Assembly: GCF_016907715.1 (NCBI RefSeq)
Contig: NZ_JAFBCM010000001.1
Span: 3,472,001-3,536,000 of the forward strand
Reading direction: 5' to 3'
Length of the DNA: 64,000 bases
DNA from: Tenggerimyces flavus
GTDB taxonomy: Bacteria > Actinomycetota > Actinomycetes > Propionibacteriales > Actinopolymorphaceae
Within the stretch, counting starts at the first letter, position 1, and every line of letters starts with the position of its first letter. The notes under the pieces were generated by a model that did no database searches, was not told the origin of the DNA, and was given only the letters and a program-made list of their open reading frames with translations. This document shows, one piece after another, positions 16,401-24,499 of the stretch. The position numbers were made by a program, and so were the translations under genes.

Positions 16401-17357
16401 GTGAGCCGAACCCTTGCCGACCTCGGCGAGTTCGGGCTGATCCGCCTGCTTCAGGACCGGCTCCCGAACGGCAAGGACGTCCTCCTCGGGCCCGGTGACG
16501 ATGCCGCGATCGTGCATGCGATCGATGGGCGCGTCGTGGCCACCACGGACATGTTGGTCGAGGGACGGCACTTCCGCCGCGACTGGTCCGAGGCGTACGA
16601 CATCGGCCGGAAGGCGGCTGCGCAGAACCTCGCGGACGTCGCTGCCATGGGTGCGAGGCCGACCGCGCTGCTCGTCGCGCTGGCCGCCCCGCCCGACCTC
16701 GAGGTGGACTGGGCGCTCGGGCTGGCCGACGGTCTGAGGGACGAGTGCGAACGTACGGACGCCTCCGTCGCCGGCGGCGACCTGGTCCGCGGACCCAGCA
16801 TCGTGATCTCGGTCACGGCGCTCGGCAGCCTCGACGGCCGCCCGCCCGTCACGCGGGCCGGGGCCAAGGCGGGCGACGTCATCGCGGTCTGTGGACGCCT
16901 CGGCTGGTCCGCGGCCGGCCTCGCCGTGCTCGGGCGCGGGTTCCGTTCGCCCCGCGTGGTCGTCGAGGCGCACCGCCGTCCGGAGCCGCCGTACGACGCC
17001 GGGCCGGAGGCCGCGACGCTCGGGGCGACCGCGATGATCGACGTCAGCGACGGGCTCGTCGGCGACCTCGGGCACATCGCGAAGGCCAGCGACGTCGTAC
17101 TCGACCTCGACACCAAATCCCTGGAGATCGCCGAGCCCCTGCAGGCGGTCGCGGCGGCGATCGGCGTCGACCCGCTGGAGTTCGTGCTGACCGGGGGAGA
17201 GGACCACGCGCTCGCCGCGACGTTCCCCTCGGAGGTGAATTTGCCGGAAAGGTGGCGGGTCATCGGGCGCGTCGCGGCGCCGACCGAGGAGCAACTACAA
17301 GGCGTCACGATCAACGGGGAGAAATCCGAAACCGCAGGTCACGACCACTTCCGCTGA
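16401..17357 (+). CDS. thiL: Thiamine-monophosphate kinase
   Basis: A 318-aa protein from GTG 16401 with AAGGAGG at 16388-16394. PurM-like fold motifs are GPGDDAAIV near residue 32, TTDMLVEGRHF near 50, GRKAAAQNLADVAAMGA near 73 and the C-terminal DVSDGLVGDLGH near 215. It phosphorylates thiamine monophosphate to the diphosphate. It keeps its conserved place after the Lrp/DUF3515 pair. A hairpin follows the stop. Confidence 0.96.
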   Translation: MSRTLADLGEFGLIRLLQDRLPNGKDVLLGPGDDAAIVHAIDGRVVATTDMLVEGRHFRRDWSEAYDIGRKAAAQNLADVAAMGARPTALLVALAAPPDLEVDWALGLADGLRDECERTDASVAGGDLVRGPSIVISVTALGSLDGRPPVTRAGAKAGDVIAVCGRLGWSAAGLAVLGRGFRSPRVVVEAHRRPEPPYDAGPEAATLGATAMIDVSDGLVGDLGHIAKASDVVLDLDTKSLEIAEPLQAVAAAIGVDPLEFVLTGGEDHALAATFPSEVNLPERWRVIGRVAAPTEEQLQGVTINGEKSETAGHDHFR

Positions 17358-17361
17358 GAAA

Positions 17362-17400
17362 TCGGACAGGAAATCGAGAAGGCACTCGTTCCCTGTCCGA
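17362..17400 (+). terminator. Hairpin terminator after thiL
   Basis: Stem TCGGACAGG (17362-17370) with CCTGTCCGA (17392-17400), and an inner CGAG/CTCG stem at 17375-17388. It begins 4 nt after the thiL stop. There is no long T-run, so termination may be Rho-assisted. Confidence 0.65.
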
Positions 17401-17495
17401 ATAGCCCGAAAACTTCTCCATGACCATACGTGTCCGATCCGTAACTTTAAGCATGGATTGATCGTTGAATGTCCACCCGTGACACGTTGTGATGG

Positions 17496-17606
17496 CTATT
17501 TGACTTTGTGTACATGAATGTCAACTATGTCCGTTGCATCGAGTTCCGTGGGTCGCGCCACATCGGCCAGGTTCCAGGGCCGGCGCTTGGTCGATGTGGC
17601 GCCCAT
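17496..17606 (-). CDS. Candidate small ORF opposite the leader of the secreted-protein gene
   Basis: 36 codons from ATG 17606 to TAG 17496 (begins MGATSTKRRPWNLADVARPT, ends IHVHKVK). The same frame stays open upstream to about 17714 with plausible peptide sequence (LSKLLKSIEEVL), so it could be a longer or decayed gene. The peptide is not low-complexity, unlike chance frames in this GC-rich DNA, but there is no recognised family and no strong ribosome site. It may be a precursor peptide, an uORF on the antisense strand, or chance. Confidence 0.25.
   Translation of the reverse strand: MGATSTKRRPWNLADVARPTELDATDIVDIHVHKVK
17555..17602 (+). promoter_or_regulatory. Stable hairpin in the 5' leader of the secreted-protein gene
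   Basis: Perfect 11-bp arms GCGCCACATCG (17555-17565) and CGATGTGGCGC (17592-17602) with a 26-nt loop, ending 48 nt before the ATG at 17651. It could be an attenuator or RNA switch. It does not match a riboswitch class that I recognise. Confidence 0.5.
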
Positions 17607-17650
17607 CAGCACTTCTTCGATGGATTTCAGCAGCTTCGAAAGGTCCCCAC

Positions 17651-18988
17651 ATGGTCGTACGTCGGATGCGTTCCGGCGTCGTCGCCGCCACGGTGCTCGC
17701 GTTGGTCGCGGCACTCGCCCTGGCCACCGCGCCGGGTGCAGTGGCTGAAGACCGGCCCGAACAGTCGACGATGCCTGCCCTCGAGGCCGTCGAGACGAGC
17801 TATCCCGAGGACGCGGCCGCTCGGGACTTCAACACCGGTCCGGCGGGCTGGTCGTTCGCCCAGGACTACGCCACCGGCTGCTGGGCCCGCGCTCGCGCCT
17901 GTCCCAAGATCGCCGGCGACTGGCAGACCGACGGCGGTCAGCTGGGCGACGGCGACGGCTACCTGAGGTTCCGCGGCAACGCGACCTCGGTCGGGTCGCC
18001 GTGGGGCGAGGGGTCGTACGCCGACTGGACCTCGCCGTGGTTCACCTACACCAGCCGCGACGCCCAGAGCTGGGCGATCGCGTTCGACTGGAGGTCCAGC
18101 AAGGGCGACTACACGCTCGGCTGGAACGGGCTGCGGTTCGAGCTCCGCGACCTGGCCGACCGGGTCGTACGGACGGTGGTCCCCGGTACGGTCGCCGCTC
18201 CCACGGGCGACTGGCGCCAGCTGACCGTTCCGTTCGACGGCCGCGGCGCGTTCGCCCCGGGCAAGCGGTACCGGATCCACGCCGTCGCGATCGACTACTC
18301 CGGTCCGAGCGCCGCGACACTCGGCAACCAGGACGTCGACAACGTCACGTTCACGACGAGCACCGCGCCGAGCCCGGTGCCGATCGCACGCTGCGCGGCG
18401 GAACGGGACCTCTCGAACGGCGTCTCGGACGCCGCGATCGCCTTGCTCTCCGGCGCACCGGGCAGCCTGTGCCAGTCGAGCGAGCCGCTCCACGACGGCG
18501 GGTTCCCGGCAGCGAAGCTCGCCGACAACCTGGCCAAGGCGCCGGGCCTCGGCGACGTCGTCCGGGCCGGCGCGGGCGCGTTCACCGTCGTCGACGTCGC
18601 GTCGGGACAGACCGGCGCCTGGGCGGTCGGCGCCCCGAGCGGCACACCCCAGCGCTTCTACGCATGGGTGGGGCGTTCGTCGAACGTCGCCGTGTTCTTC
18701 GCGACCTACCAGCCGCAGCGGGTCGTCGACCGGCTGATGAACGGCAACGGCACCCCGCCCGCTGCCGCCACTGGAGTGATCCAGGACCAGCTCGGCGACA
18801 ACCTGGCAGCTCCCGTCGGAGAGGTGATGATCGACCCGTCCTGGACGCCCGACAACGCGATCTGGCACGTGGCCACGGCGCTGGCACGTCAGGGACTGCC
18901 GAACAGTGCCCTCCCGATCCCCGCGGGGTCGGACGGCCTGGTCGAGCTGCCCGACGTCGGCGTTCCCGAACTGCCCGCCGCGCGCTGA
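17651..18988 (+). CDS. Secreted protein of unknown function with an N-terminal jelly-roll-like region
   Basis: A 445-aa protein from ATG 17651, with GAAAGG about 8 nt upstream. Residues 1-32 form a Sec signal peptide (RR near the start, then VLALVAALALATAPGAVA). The first mature half has Asp/Gly/Trp-rich strands such as SPWFTYTSRDAQSWAIAFDW and a TGDWRQLTVPF stretch, typical of beta-sandwich carbohydrate-binding or laminin-G-like folds. Two Cys pairs are possible (near residues 77 and 84, and in the middle region). The C-terminal half is helical and unrecognised. It is the first gene of a three-gene cassette with a flavoprotein and an FHA protein. No enzyme motif was found. Confidence 0.75.
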   Translation: MVVRRMRSGVVAATVLALVAALALATAPGAVAEDRPEQSTMPALEAVETSYPEDAAARDFNTGPAGWSFAQDYATGCWARARACPKIAGDWQTDGGQLGDGDGYLRFRGNATSVGSPWGEGSYADWTSPWFTYTSRDAQSWAIAFDWRSSKGDYTLGWNGLRFELRDLADRVVRTVVPGTVAAPTGDWRQLTVPFDGRGAFAPGKRYRIHAVAIDYSGPSAATLGNQDVDNVTFTTSTAPSPVPIARCAAERDLSNGVSDAAIALLSGAPGSLCQSSEPLHDGGFPAAKLADNLAKAPGLGDVVRAGAGAFTVVDVASGQTGAWAVGAPSGTPQRFYAWVGRSSNVAVFFATYQPQRVVDRLMNGNGTPPAAATGVIQDQLGDNLAAPVGEVMIDPSWTPDNAIWHVATALARQGLPNSALPIPAGSDGLVELPDVGVPELPAAR

Positions 18989-19018
18989 GCCGCATCAGCT
19001 CGTCGGAGAGGGCAGAGA

Positions 19019-19054
19019 AGTGGACCCGCGTCCGGCCTCGGGCGTGGGTCCACT
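19019..19054 (+). terminator. Hairpin between the secreted-protein gene and the flavoprotein gene
   Basis: AGTGGACCC (19019-19027) pairs with GGGTCCACT (19046-19054). No T-run follows, so it may be a partial terminator or an mRNA-processing point inside the cassette. Confidence 0.6.
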
Positions 19055-19106
19055 GTCGTTGACGAATCCTCGATCGGCCCTCTGGCCAAGGCGGAAGGAG
19101 ATCACG

Positions 19107-20432
19107 ATGACCGTACTCGACGCTTCCACCTCGTCGCATCGGGCGAGCAGCGCTCCCGACGACCTGCTCTCGTTGCCCGTCTGGACCGACGCGGACGTCG
19201 CCGCCGCGGACCTGCCGATCATCGACAGCCAGCTCGTCAGCGTGGGCGGTGGGTTGGGCTCGTTCGCGCTCGTGGACCTGTTGCGCATCGCCGGCGTCGA
19301 GACCGAACGCCTCCGCGTGCTCGGTCCGACGCACTGGCCGGACGACTCGTACCGCTATCTCTGCGAGTCCTCCGGGCTGTCGGCCGACGACCGGCTGCGG
19401 TCGGGCCGGCGGATCGACAACATCTGGGGCTTCCCGAGCTACGCGCTGCAGTCGGCGTGGCAGGAACGCGACGTCAAGGCGCTCTTGCGCCGGCAGCCGA
19501 CGGCCGGCCAGGTCAACCAGGGCATCCGGCGCGAGGCGGAGCGGATCGGCTGGTCCGCCGTGCACGCTCCCGGTAGCGTCCGCGTGCTCCGGCGTCGTGA
19601 GGGCGGCGGCTTCTACTCGCTGCTGGAGGGCGTCGGCGGCGCGCTCGCGTACCGGTCGGAGTTCGTCCACCTCGCCGTCGGCTATCCCGCGCTGCGGTTT
19701 CTCCCGCAGCTACGGGAGTTCCGTGCGCACTTCGGCGACAACCATCGCTTCGTCCAGGTGTACGAACCGCACGAGCACGTCTACCGCACGCTCGTCACCC
19801 GCCCCGGCACCGTCATGGTGCGCGGCGTCGACGTCGCGGCCGCGCGGGTGCTGCAGCGGCTCCTCGAGGACCGCGACACCTATGACGCGCAGACCCGGAT
19901 CGTGCACCTGTTCAGCGACGCCGCGGACCGCGCGAGGTTCCTCCGGGAGTGGAAGCGCCTGCTCGAGCCAGGCCTGAGCGAGGGTTGGTACGTCGCGCAG
20001 GAAGGCCAGCTCGTCGAGGTGCTCCCCGACGTCGACGGCCGGCTGCTCGCCCGCGGCCAGGACGCCGCCGGCGGACGGCTGAAGCTCGGCGCGGACTTCG
20101 TCATCGACGCCACCGGCCTCGACGGCGACGTGTCCGGGCACGAGCTGCTGTCCGACCTGATGTCGGTGTCCGGCGCGGTGCACGGCCCGCTCGGCCGGCT
20201 CTCGGTCAGCCAGCGGTTCGAAGTCGTTGGAACCCGCAACGGCACCGGGCGCATCTACGCGTCGGGCCCGATCGCGATCAGCGAGCTGGGCAGCGCCGAC
20301 TCGTTCGGCGGACTCGTCGGCGCGGCCTGGACGATCTGCGACGAGCTTGCCCAGCAGGGATTCTGCGACCGGATCGGTCTCGGCCGGTCCGTCGCACAGT
20401 GGATGCGGTGGTTGCGAGGGAGAGCGCTATGA
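19107..20432 (+). CDS. FAD/NAD(P)-binding protein (uncharacterised flavoprotein)
   Basis: A 441-aa protein from ATG 19107 with AAGGAG at 19095-19100. The dinucleotide-binding glycine motif is VSVGGGLGSFALVDLL near residues 45-60. A second nucleotide site is suggested by HLAVGYPALRF near 193 and by FVIDATGLDGDVSG near 330. The C-terminal GPIAISELGSADSFGGL resembles the FAD-closing segment of flavin monooxygenase or thioredoxin-reductase-like proteins. There is no signal peptide, so it is cytoplasmic. Its stop overlaps the FHA gene start (ATGA). Substrate unknown. Confidence 0.75.
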   Translation: MTVLDASTSSHRASSAPDDLLSLPVWTDADVAAADLPIIDSQLVSVGGGLGSFALVDLLRIAGVETERLRVLGPTHWPDDSYRYLCESSGLSADDRLRSGRRIDNIWGFPSYALQSAWQERDVKALLRRQPTAGQVNQGIRREAERIGWSAVHAPGSVRVLRRREGGGFYSLLEGVGGALAYRSEFVHLAVGYPALRFLPQLREFRAHFGDNHRFVQVYEPHEHVYRTLVTRPGTVMVRGVDVAAARVLQRLLEDRDTYDAQTRIVHLFSDAADRARFLREWKRLLEPGLSEGWYVAQEGQLVEVLPDVDGRLLARGQDAAGGRLKLGADFVIDATGLDGDVSGHELLSDLMSVSGAVHGPLGRLSVSQRFEVVGTRNGTGRIYASGPIAISELGSADSFGGLVGAAWTICDELAQQGFCDRIGLGRSVAQWMRWLRGRAL

Positions 20433-21046
20433 CGAGTGGACGACACGCGGCAGGTCTGCATCGTTCGCGGGAGCTGGCCGAACCCCAGTCGTGGGAGATC
20501 GAGGTGGCTCCCGTACCGGCACAGAACGGTGCCCACGTCGGCTACCGGCCCGAGGCCGGCTGGGTCGAGGGAATCCGCTGCCGTAACGGGCACTTCTGCC
20601 ATCCCTCGGCGCAGTACTGCACGACGTGCGGCTCGTCGATGCTGCAGCTGGCTGCGGTCCGGGTCCTCGACCGCCGGCCGCCGCTCGGTGTGCTGGTGGT
20701 GGACGACGGCACGATCGTGCCGTTGGACGTCGACCTCGTGATCGGCTCCGATCCGAGCGAGGACGACAGCGTACGGTTCGGCATCGCGGGCTCGTTGGCG
20801 TTGGCCGGGTCCGCTGGTGCCGGGCTCGCCGACGTGCACTGCGACCTTCGGCTGCGCGGGTGGAACGTGCTGATCCGCGACCGCGGCACCGAGGCGGGAA
20901 CGTTCCTCGGCCAGCCGAACCAGAGCTGGGCGCGGGTGTCGGATCGCGAACGGACGCAGGTGTTGCCGGGCTGTGCGATCAGGATCGGCGGCCGCGAGCT
21001 CCGGTTCGAGTCCCGTCACGCACCCTTGCCGGAGCACGCAGCCTGA
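20429..21046 (+). CDS. Zinc-ribbon plus FHA-domain protein
   Basis: A 205-aa protein from ATG 20429. Residues about 52-70 hold a CxxxHxC...CxxC zinc ribbon (CRNGHFCHPSAQYCTTCG). Residues about 85-200 form an FHA domain: GSDPSEDDSVRFG stands where GR.....D usually does, followed by ADVHCDLRL and DRGTEAGTFLG. FHA domains bind phosphothreonine peptides, so this looks like a signalling adaptor. It is translationally coupled to the flavoprotein gene. No kinase or phosphatase gene is in the cassette; the kinase partner must be elsewhere. Confidence 0.85.
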   Translation: MTSGRHAAGLHRSRELAEPQSWEIEVAPVPAQNGAHVGYRPEAGWVEGIRCRNGHFCHPSAQYCTTCGSSMLQLAAVRVLDRRPPLGVLVVDDGTIVPLDVDLVIGSDPSEDDSVRFGIAGSLALAGSAGAGLADVHCDLRLRGWNVLIRDRGTEAGTFLGQPNQSWARVSDRERTQVLPGCAIRIGGRELRFESRHAPLPEHAA

Positions 21047-21051
21047 GACCC

Positions 21052-23694
21052 TCAAGCTCGCAAGCGCCCGTCGTTGTAGCCGCCCTGGATCGTCGCCCAC
21101 GCTGACCATCCGCCGTTGGCGCCGCCCTCGGTCCACGACGTCGTGCCGACCCGGTTGTCGTCGGTCGCGGTCGTCAACGTCGGCTTGCCATTGACGACGG
21201 ACGCGGCCAGCCAGGCGTTCGGCGCAACCAGCCCGTCGTGGTAGCCGGTGGGGATCGCGAACCATTCGTGCCAGCCGCCGTTGGTCGGGATGTCGGCGGA
21301 CCAGAACGTCGACATGACATGCCGGTCGGACCCGATCGCGAACAGCTGCGGGTGATCGTTGATCGTCGTCGCGACCACGCGCGTGTTGGGTGCCACGACG
21401 CCGTTCGCGTGGCCGGTGGGGATCGCGAACCACTCGTGCCAGCCACCGTTGGTCGGGAGGTCCGCGGACCAGAACGTCGAGATCACCTGCCGGTCCGGGG
21501 CGATCGCGAACAGCTGGGTGTGACCGCTCACCGCCGCGACCGTGATCGGGGTGTTGGCCGCGACCCTGCCGTCGGCATGGCCGGTGGGGATCGCGAACCA
21601 GTTCGCCCAACCCCCGTTGGCCGGTTGCGACGCCAGCCAGAACGTCGACATCACGTGCCCGTCCGGCGCGACTGTGTAGATCTGGCTCCCCGCGGTCGCG
21701 ACGGACGCGCCCGCCGCGGTCCTGCCGTCGAAGAAGCCGCCGGGAATGTCGAACCAGCCGCTCCACCCGCCGTTCGTCGGAATCGTCGAGGGTTGGTGGA
21801 ACGCCGACATCACCCGCCCGTCGGGCGCGATCGTGAACAGCTGGGGGACATCGCCGTTGACGAACGAGGGCGTGACGACCGCGTTCGCACCGGACTTCCC
21901 GTCGTAGAAGCCACCGGCGATGCTCATCCAGTCGTGCCAACCACCGTTGCTCGGGATGGCCGGGTCGAAGTACGTCGAGAGCACGCGACCGTCCGGCGCG
22001 GTCGTGAACAGCCTGCCGCCGAACTCCGTCACGGCCGCGTTGGCGCGCGCCTTGCCCGCGGCGTAGCCCGTCGTGACGGCGCTCCACGGACGCCAAGCCC
22101 CGTTGGCGAACGACGTCGTGATCACGTTGCTGTCGGTGCTGATCGCGAACAGGCGCTGGTCCGCGGTCGCCGTGACGGCGGAACGGACTGTCGCCGTGGA
22201 TGCCGGTGGCGCGACGTTGCCAGGAGCCTTGCCGACGGCATCGATGATCGGGGCGAACGCGGCGTACGTCGACGCGGTTTTCGGCGATCCCCACAGGAGC
22301 TGGGCCAATGAGCGCTCGGGAGCGTAGAGCTTGTCGATGATCGTCTGCTCGGGGTCGTTGCCGCTGAAGCCCAACCACACATGGAGTTTCGAACCGGTGA
22401 TCTTCGGATGGTCGTCGGCGATGGCCGGGCTGCCGTCGAACTGACCGAGGCGGAACTGCTCGTAGATCTTGGCAGCGTCGAGCTGGTGTCCGCCCGCCCA
22501 GTTGTCGTAGTAGGTGTAGTCGAGGTGGCAGTTCTGCAGCTCGTGCCCGTCGGCGATCAGCTGGCTGGCCGGCCTTCCCCAGTGGACCCAGTGCTCGATG
22601 ACCACGTCCCGTTCGACCGGGACGTTGCGCCAGGTGAGGTACGTGTCGTTCCACATCCGCAGCCGCTTGCCCTGCGGCTGGACCAATCCCCTGACATAGT
22701 TGATGAAACCGCTGAACGTGTCGAACGAGCTGGCGTCAGCGCCGTAGTGCGCGCGGGCGTACGCGAGGAAGTTCCGGTCCCACTCCGGGACGTCCGAGCC
22801 GGCCAGGAACTCGTCCGCCGCGGTGTGCCACCACGGCGACTGCATGCCCTGCACGAGCGGCGCGAGCTTGTCCCGGGTCCAGGTGTAGGCGGCGTCCTTG
22901 CCGATGTGCAGGTCGGTGGGACGGCCCGGGACCTGCAGGTCGGGTCGGTTCGGCAGGTCGTAGTCCATGTGCGAGGGCACGCCGAACATCGGGACGACGG
23001 TGAGGTGGTAGCGGCGCGCGTACTCCGCGACCTGCTGCATCTCGGCGAGCGGCGCGTGGGGATAGCCGACGACGAACCAGACCATGTTCAGCTTCAGATA
23101 GGCGAGCTCGCGGATCTGCTGCTGCCAGAACGAGACCGACACCTTCGCCGGGGCGTTGCTGACCAGCAGGCCGCGCTCCTTGTGCTTCGGCCAGTCGCGG
23201 ATCGTGCCGGCCGGGACGCGGGCGGACCGGCGCAGGAACTGTAGGAACGTGCGGGTGCCGAAGAACGCGCCGGTGGCCGTACGGGCCTGGATGCGCAGGC
23301 TGCTCCCCACGGTCATCAGATAGCCCTCGGTGCCGAGCTGGGTGTCGGTGGAGCCGAGTGTGAGGAACACGTCGCCAGCAGCCGGGGCACTGGCTTGAAC
23401 GGGTGTGTAGCGGATGCCGGTCGTGACCAGCAGGTCGTCGCTGAGCGTCGCCGCGGCCTGCGCGAGGGCCGTTTGGTGGGCGGAGTCGACGACCAGCCGG
23501 CTGCGGGAGTCGAACAGGAACTCCCCGCTCGCCGGCGTCCACTGCTGGGGTGCCGGGATCAGCGGCGCCTCCGGCGCTGCGGCGATCGCGACCGGAGCGG
23601 CGTGGGCGTTGCTCGTCCCGAGCGGGAGAGCCGTGGCGGCCGCGAGGAGTCCGGCGGAACCGAGGACGGTCCGGCGGGAAGGACGTACGGGCAT
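21052..23694 (-). CDS. Secreted GH20 beta-N-acetylhexosaminidase-like enzyme with a seven-bladed lectin propeller
   Basis: An 880-aa protein from ATG 23694, with GGAGGTGCC directly upstream. The N-terminus is a twin-arginine-type signal (RPSRRTVLGSAGLLAAA). Residues about 45-160 are a GH20b-like domain. The (beta/alpha)8 catalytic part follows, with the Asp-Glu pair in WWHTAADEFLAG near residue 285. From about residue 530 there are seven repeats of roughly 50 aa (LFAIAPDRQVISTFW, TNGGWHEWFAIPTG), as in PLL-type seven-bladed fucose/glycan-binding propellers. It probably removes amino sugars from chitin-, peptidoglycan- or glycan-type substrates. It is convergent with the FHA gene (5 bp apart). 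Confidence 0.85.
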   Translation of the reverse strand: MPVRPSRRTVLGSAGLLAAATALPLGTSNAHAAPVAIAAAPEAPLIPAPQQWTPASGEFLFDSRSRLVVDSAHQTALAQAAATLSDDLLVTTGIRYTPVQASAPAAGDVFLTLGSTDTQLGTEGYLMTVGSSLRIQARTATGAFFGTRTFLQFLRRSARVPAGTIRDWPKHKERGLLVSNAPAKVSVSFWQQQIRELAYLKLNMVWFVVGYPHAPLAEMQQVAEYARRYHLTVVPMFGVPSHMDYDLPNRPDLQVPGRPTDLHIGKDAAYTWTRDKLAPLVQGMQSPWWHTAADEFLAGSDVPEWDRNFLAYARAHYGADASSFDTFSGFINYVRGLVQPQGKRLRMWNDTYLTWRNVPVERDVVIEHWVHWGRPASQLIADGHELQNCHLDYTYYDNWAGGHQLDAAKIYEQFRLGQFDGSPAIADDHPKITGSKLHVWLGFSGNDPEQTIIDKLYAPERSLAQLLWGSPKTASTYAAFAPIIDAVGKAPGNVAPPASTATVRSAVTATADQRLFAISTDSNVITTSFANGAWRPWSAVTTGYAAGKARANAAVTEFGGRLFTTAPDGRVLSTYFDPAIPSNGGWHDWMSIAGGFYDGKSGANAVVTPSFVNGDVPQLFTIAPDGRVMSAFHQPSTIPTNGGWSGWFDIPGGFFDGRTAAGASVATAGSQIYTVAPDGHVMSTFWLASQPANGGWANWFAIPTGHADGRVAANTPITVAAVSGHTQLFAIAPDRQVISTFWSADLPTNGGWHEWFAIPTGHANGVVAPNTRVVATTINDHPQLFAIGSDRHVMSTFWSADIPTNGGWHEWFAIPTGYHDGLVAPNAWLAASVVNGKPTLTTATDDNRVGTTSWTEGGANGGWSAWATIQGGYNDGRLRA

Positions 23695-23851
23695 GGCACC
23701 TCCATGGGCGAAGCAAGGGATAGGTGCACTGCGCGCCATCTCTACGAGAATTCGTAGACACGACCGAGATAGTGAAACATGCACGTCTGGGCGTCCGCAA
23801 TTCGAGTTGACGAACAAGAACGTGCAGCTTGGTGCCATCTCCTGCGGACGG

Positions 23852-24499
23852 TTAGTTCAGCAGGCCGTGGTGGAGGGCGCGGAGGACGGCGCGGGTGCGG
23901 TCGCGAGTACCGAGCTTGAGGAGGACGTTGGAGACGTGGTTCTTGACCGTTCCTTCCGCGAGGAACAGGGCGGTGGCGATCTCGCGGTTGGAGTAGCCGC
24001 CGGCGAGCAGACGGAGGACTTCGAGCTCGCGTTCGGTCAGCTCCTGGACGCGCGCGTCGTCAGCCGGGGCGTCGGGGATGTCCGTACGGACCGCGCGCAG
24101 CAGCCGGTCCGTGATCGCCGGCTGGACGAGCGTCCCGCCGGTGGCCAGCGTGCGGATCGCGTGCACCACCTGGTCCAGCGTGACGTCCTTCAGCAGGTAG
24201 CCCATCGCCCCCGCTCGCAACGCCTGCAGCACCAGCTCGTCGTCGTCGAACGTCGTCAGCACCAACACCGGCGTGGAGATCCCGCTGTCCTGCAGGGCAC
24301 GCAGCGTCCAGATCCCGTCGTGCCGCGGCATCCGCAGATCGAGCAGAACCACATCCGGACTGTGCGTGGAGATCGCACTCAGTGCGGAGAGCCCGTCGTC
24401 GGCCTCCGCGACGACCTCGATGTCGGACGCGAGCCCGAGCAGGCTCCGGATCCCCTGCCGTACAAGGGTTTGGTCGTCGACGACGCAGACGCGGATCAT
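23852..24499 (-). CDS. NarL/LuxR-family response regulator
   Basis: A 215-aa protein from ATG 24499. The receiver domain has the acidic pair DD at 8-9, phospho-acceptor Asp54 (VVLLDLRMP), Thr near 82 and Lys near 104. The C-terminal LuxR-type helix-turn-helix (LTERELEVLRLLAGG, EGTVKNHVSNVLLKLG) covers residues about 150-212. The start overlaps the histidine-kinase stop by 4 nt. It pairs with the kinase and probably controls the divergent ABC transporter genes. Confidence 0.95.
   Translation of the reverse strand: MIRVCVVDDQTLVRQGIRSLLGLASDIEVVAEADDGLSALSAISTHSPDVVLLDLRMPRHDGIWTLRALQDSGISTPVLVLTTFDDDELVLQALRAGAMGYLLKDVTLDQVVHAIRTLATGGTLVQPAITDRLLRAVRTDIPDAPADDARVQELTERELEVLRLLAGGYSNREIATALFLAEGTVKNHVSNVLLKLGTRDRTRAVLRALHHGLLN

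Noticed and set aside
17401-17650. Cyclic-di-AMP (ydaO) or other known riboswitch before the secreted protein
   Set aside because: The position fits what is known for wall hydrolases, but the conserved core sequences of that class are not visible.
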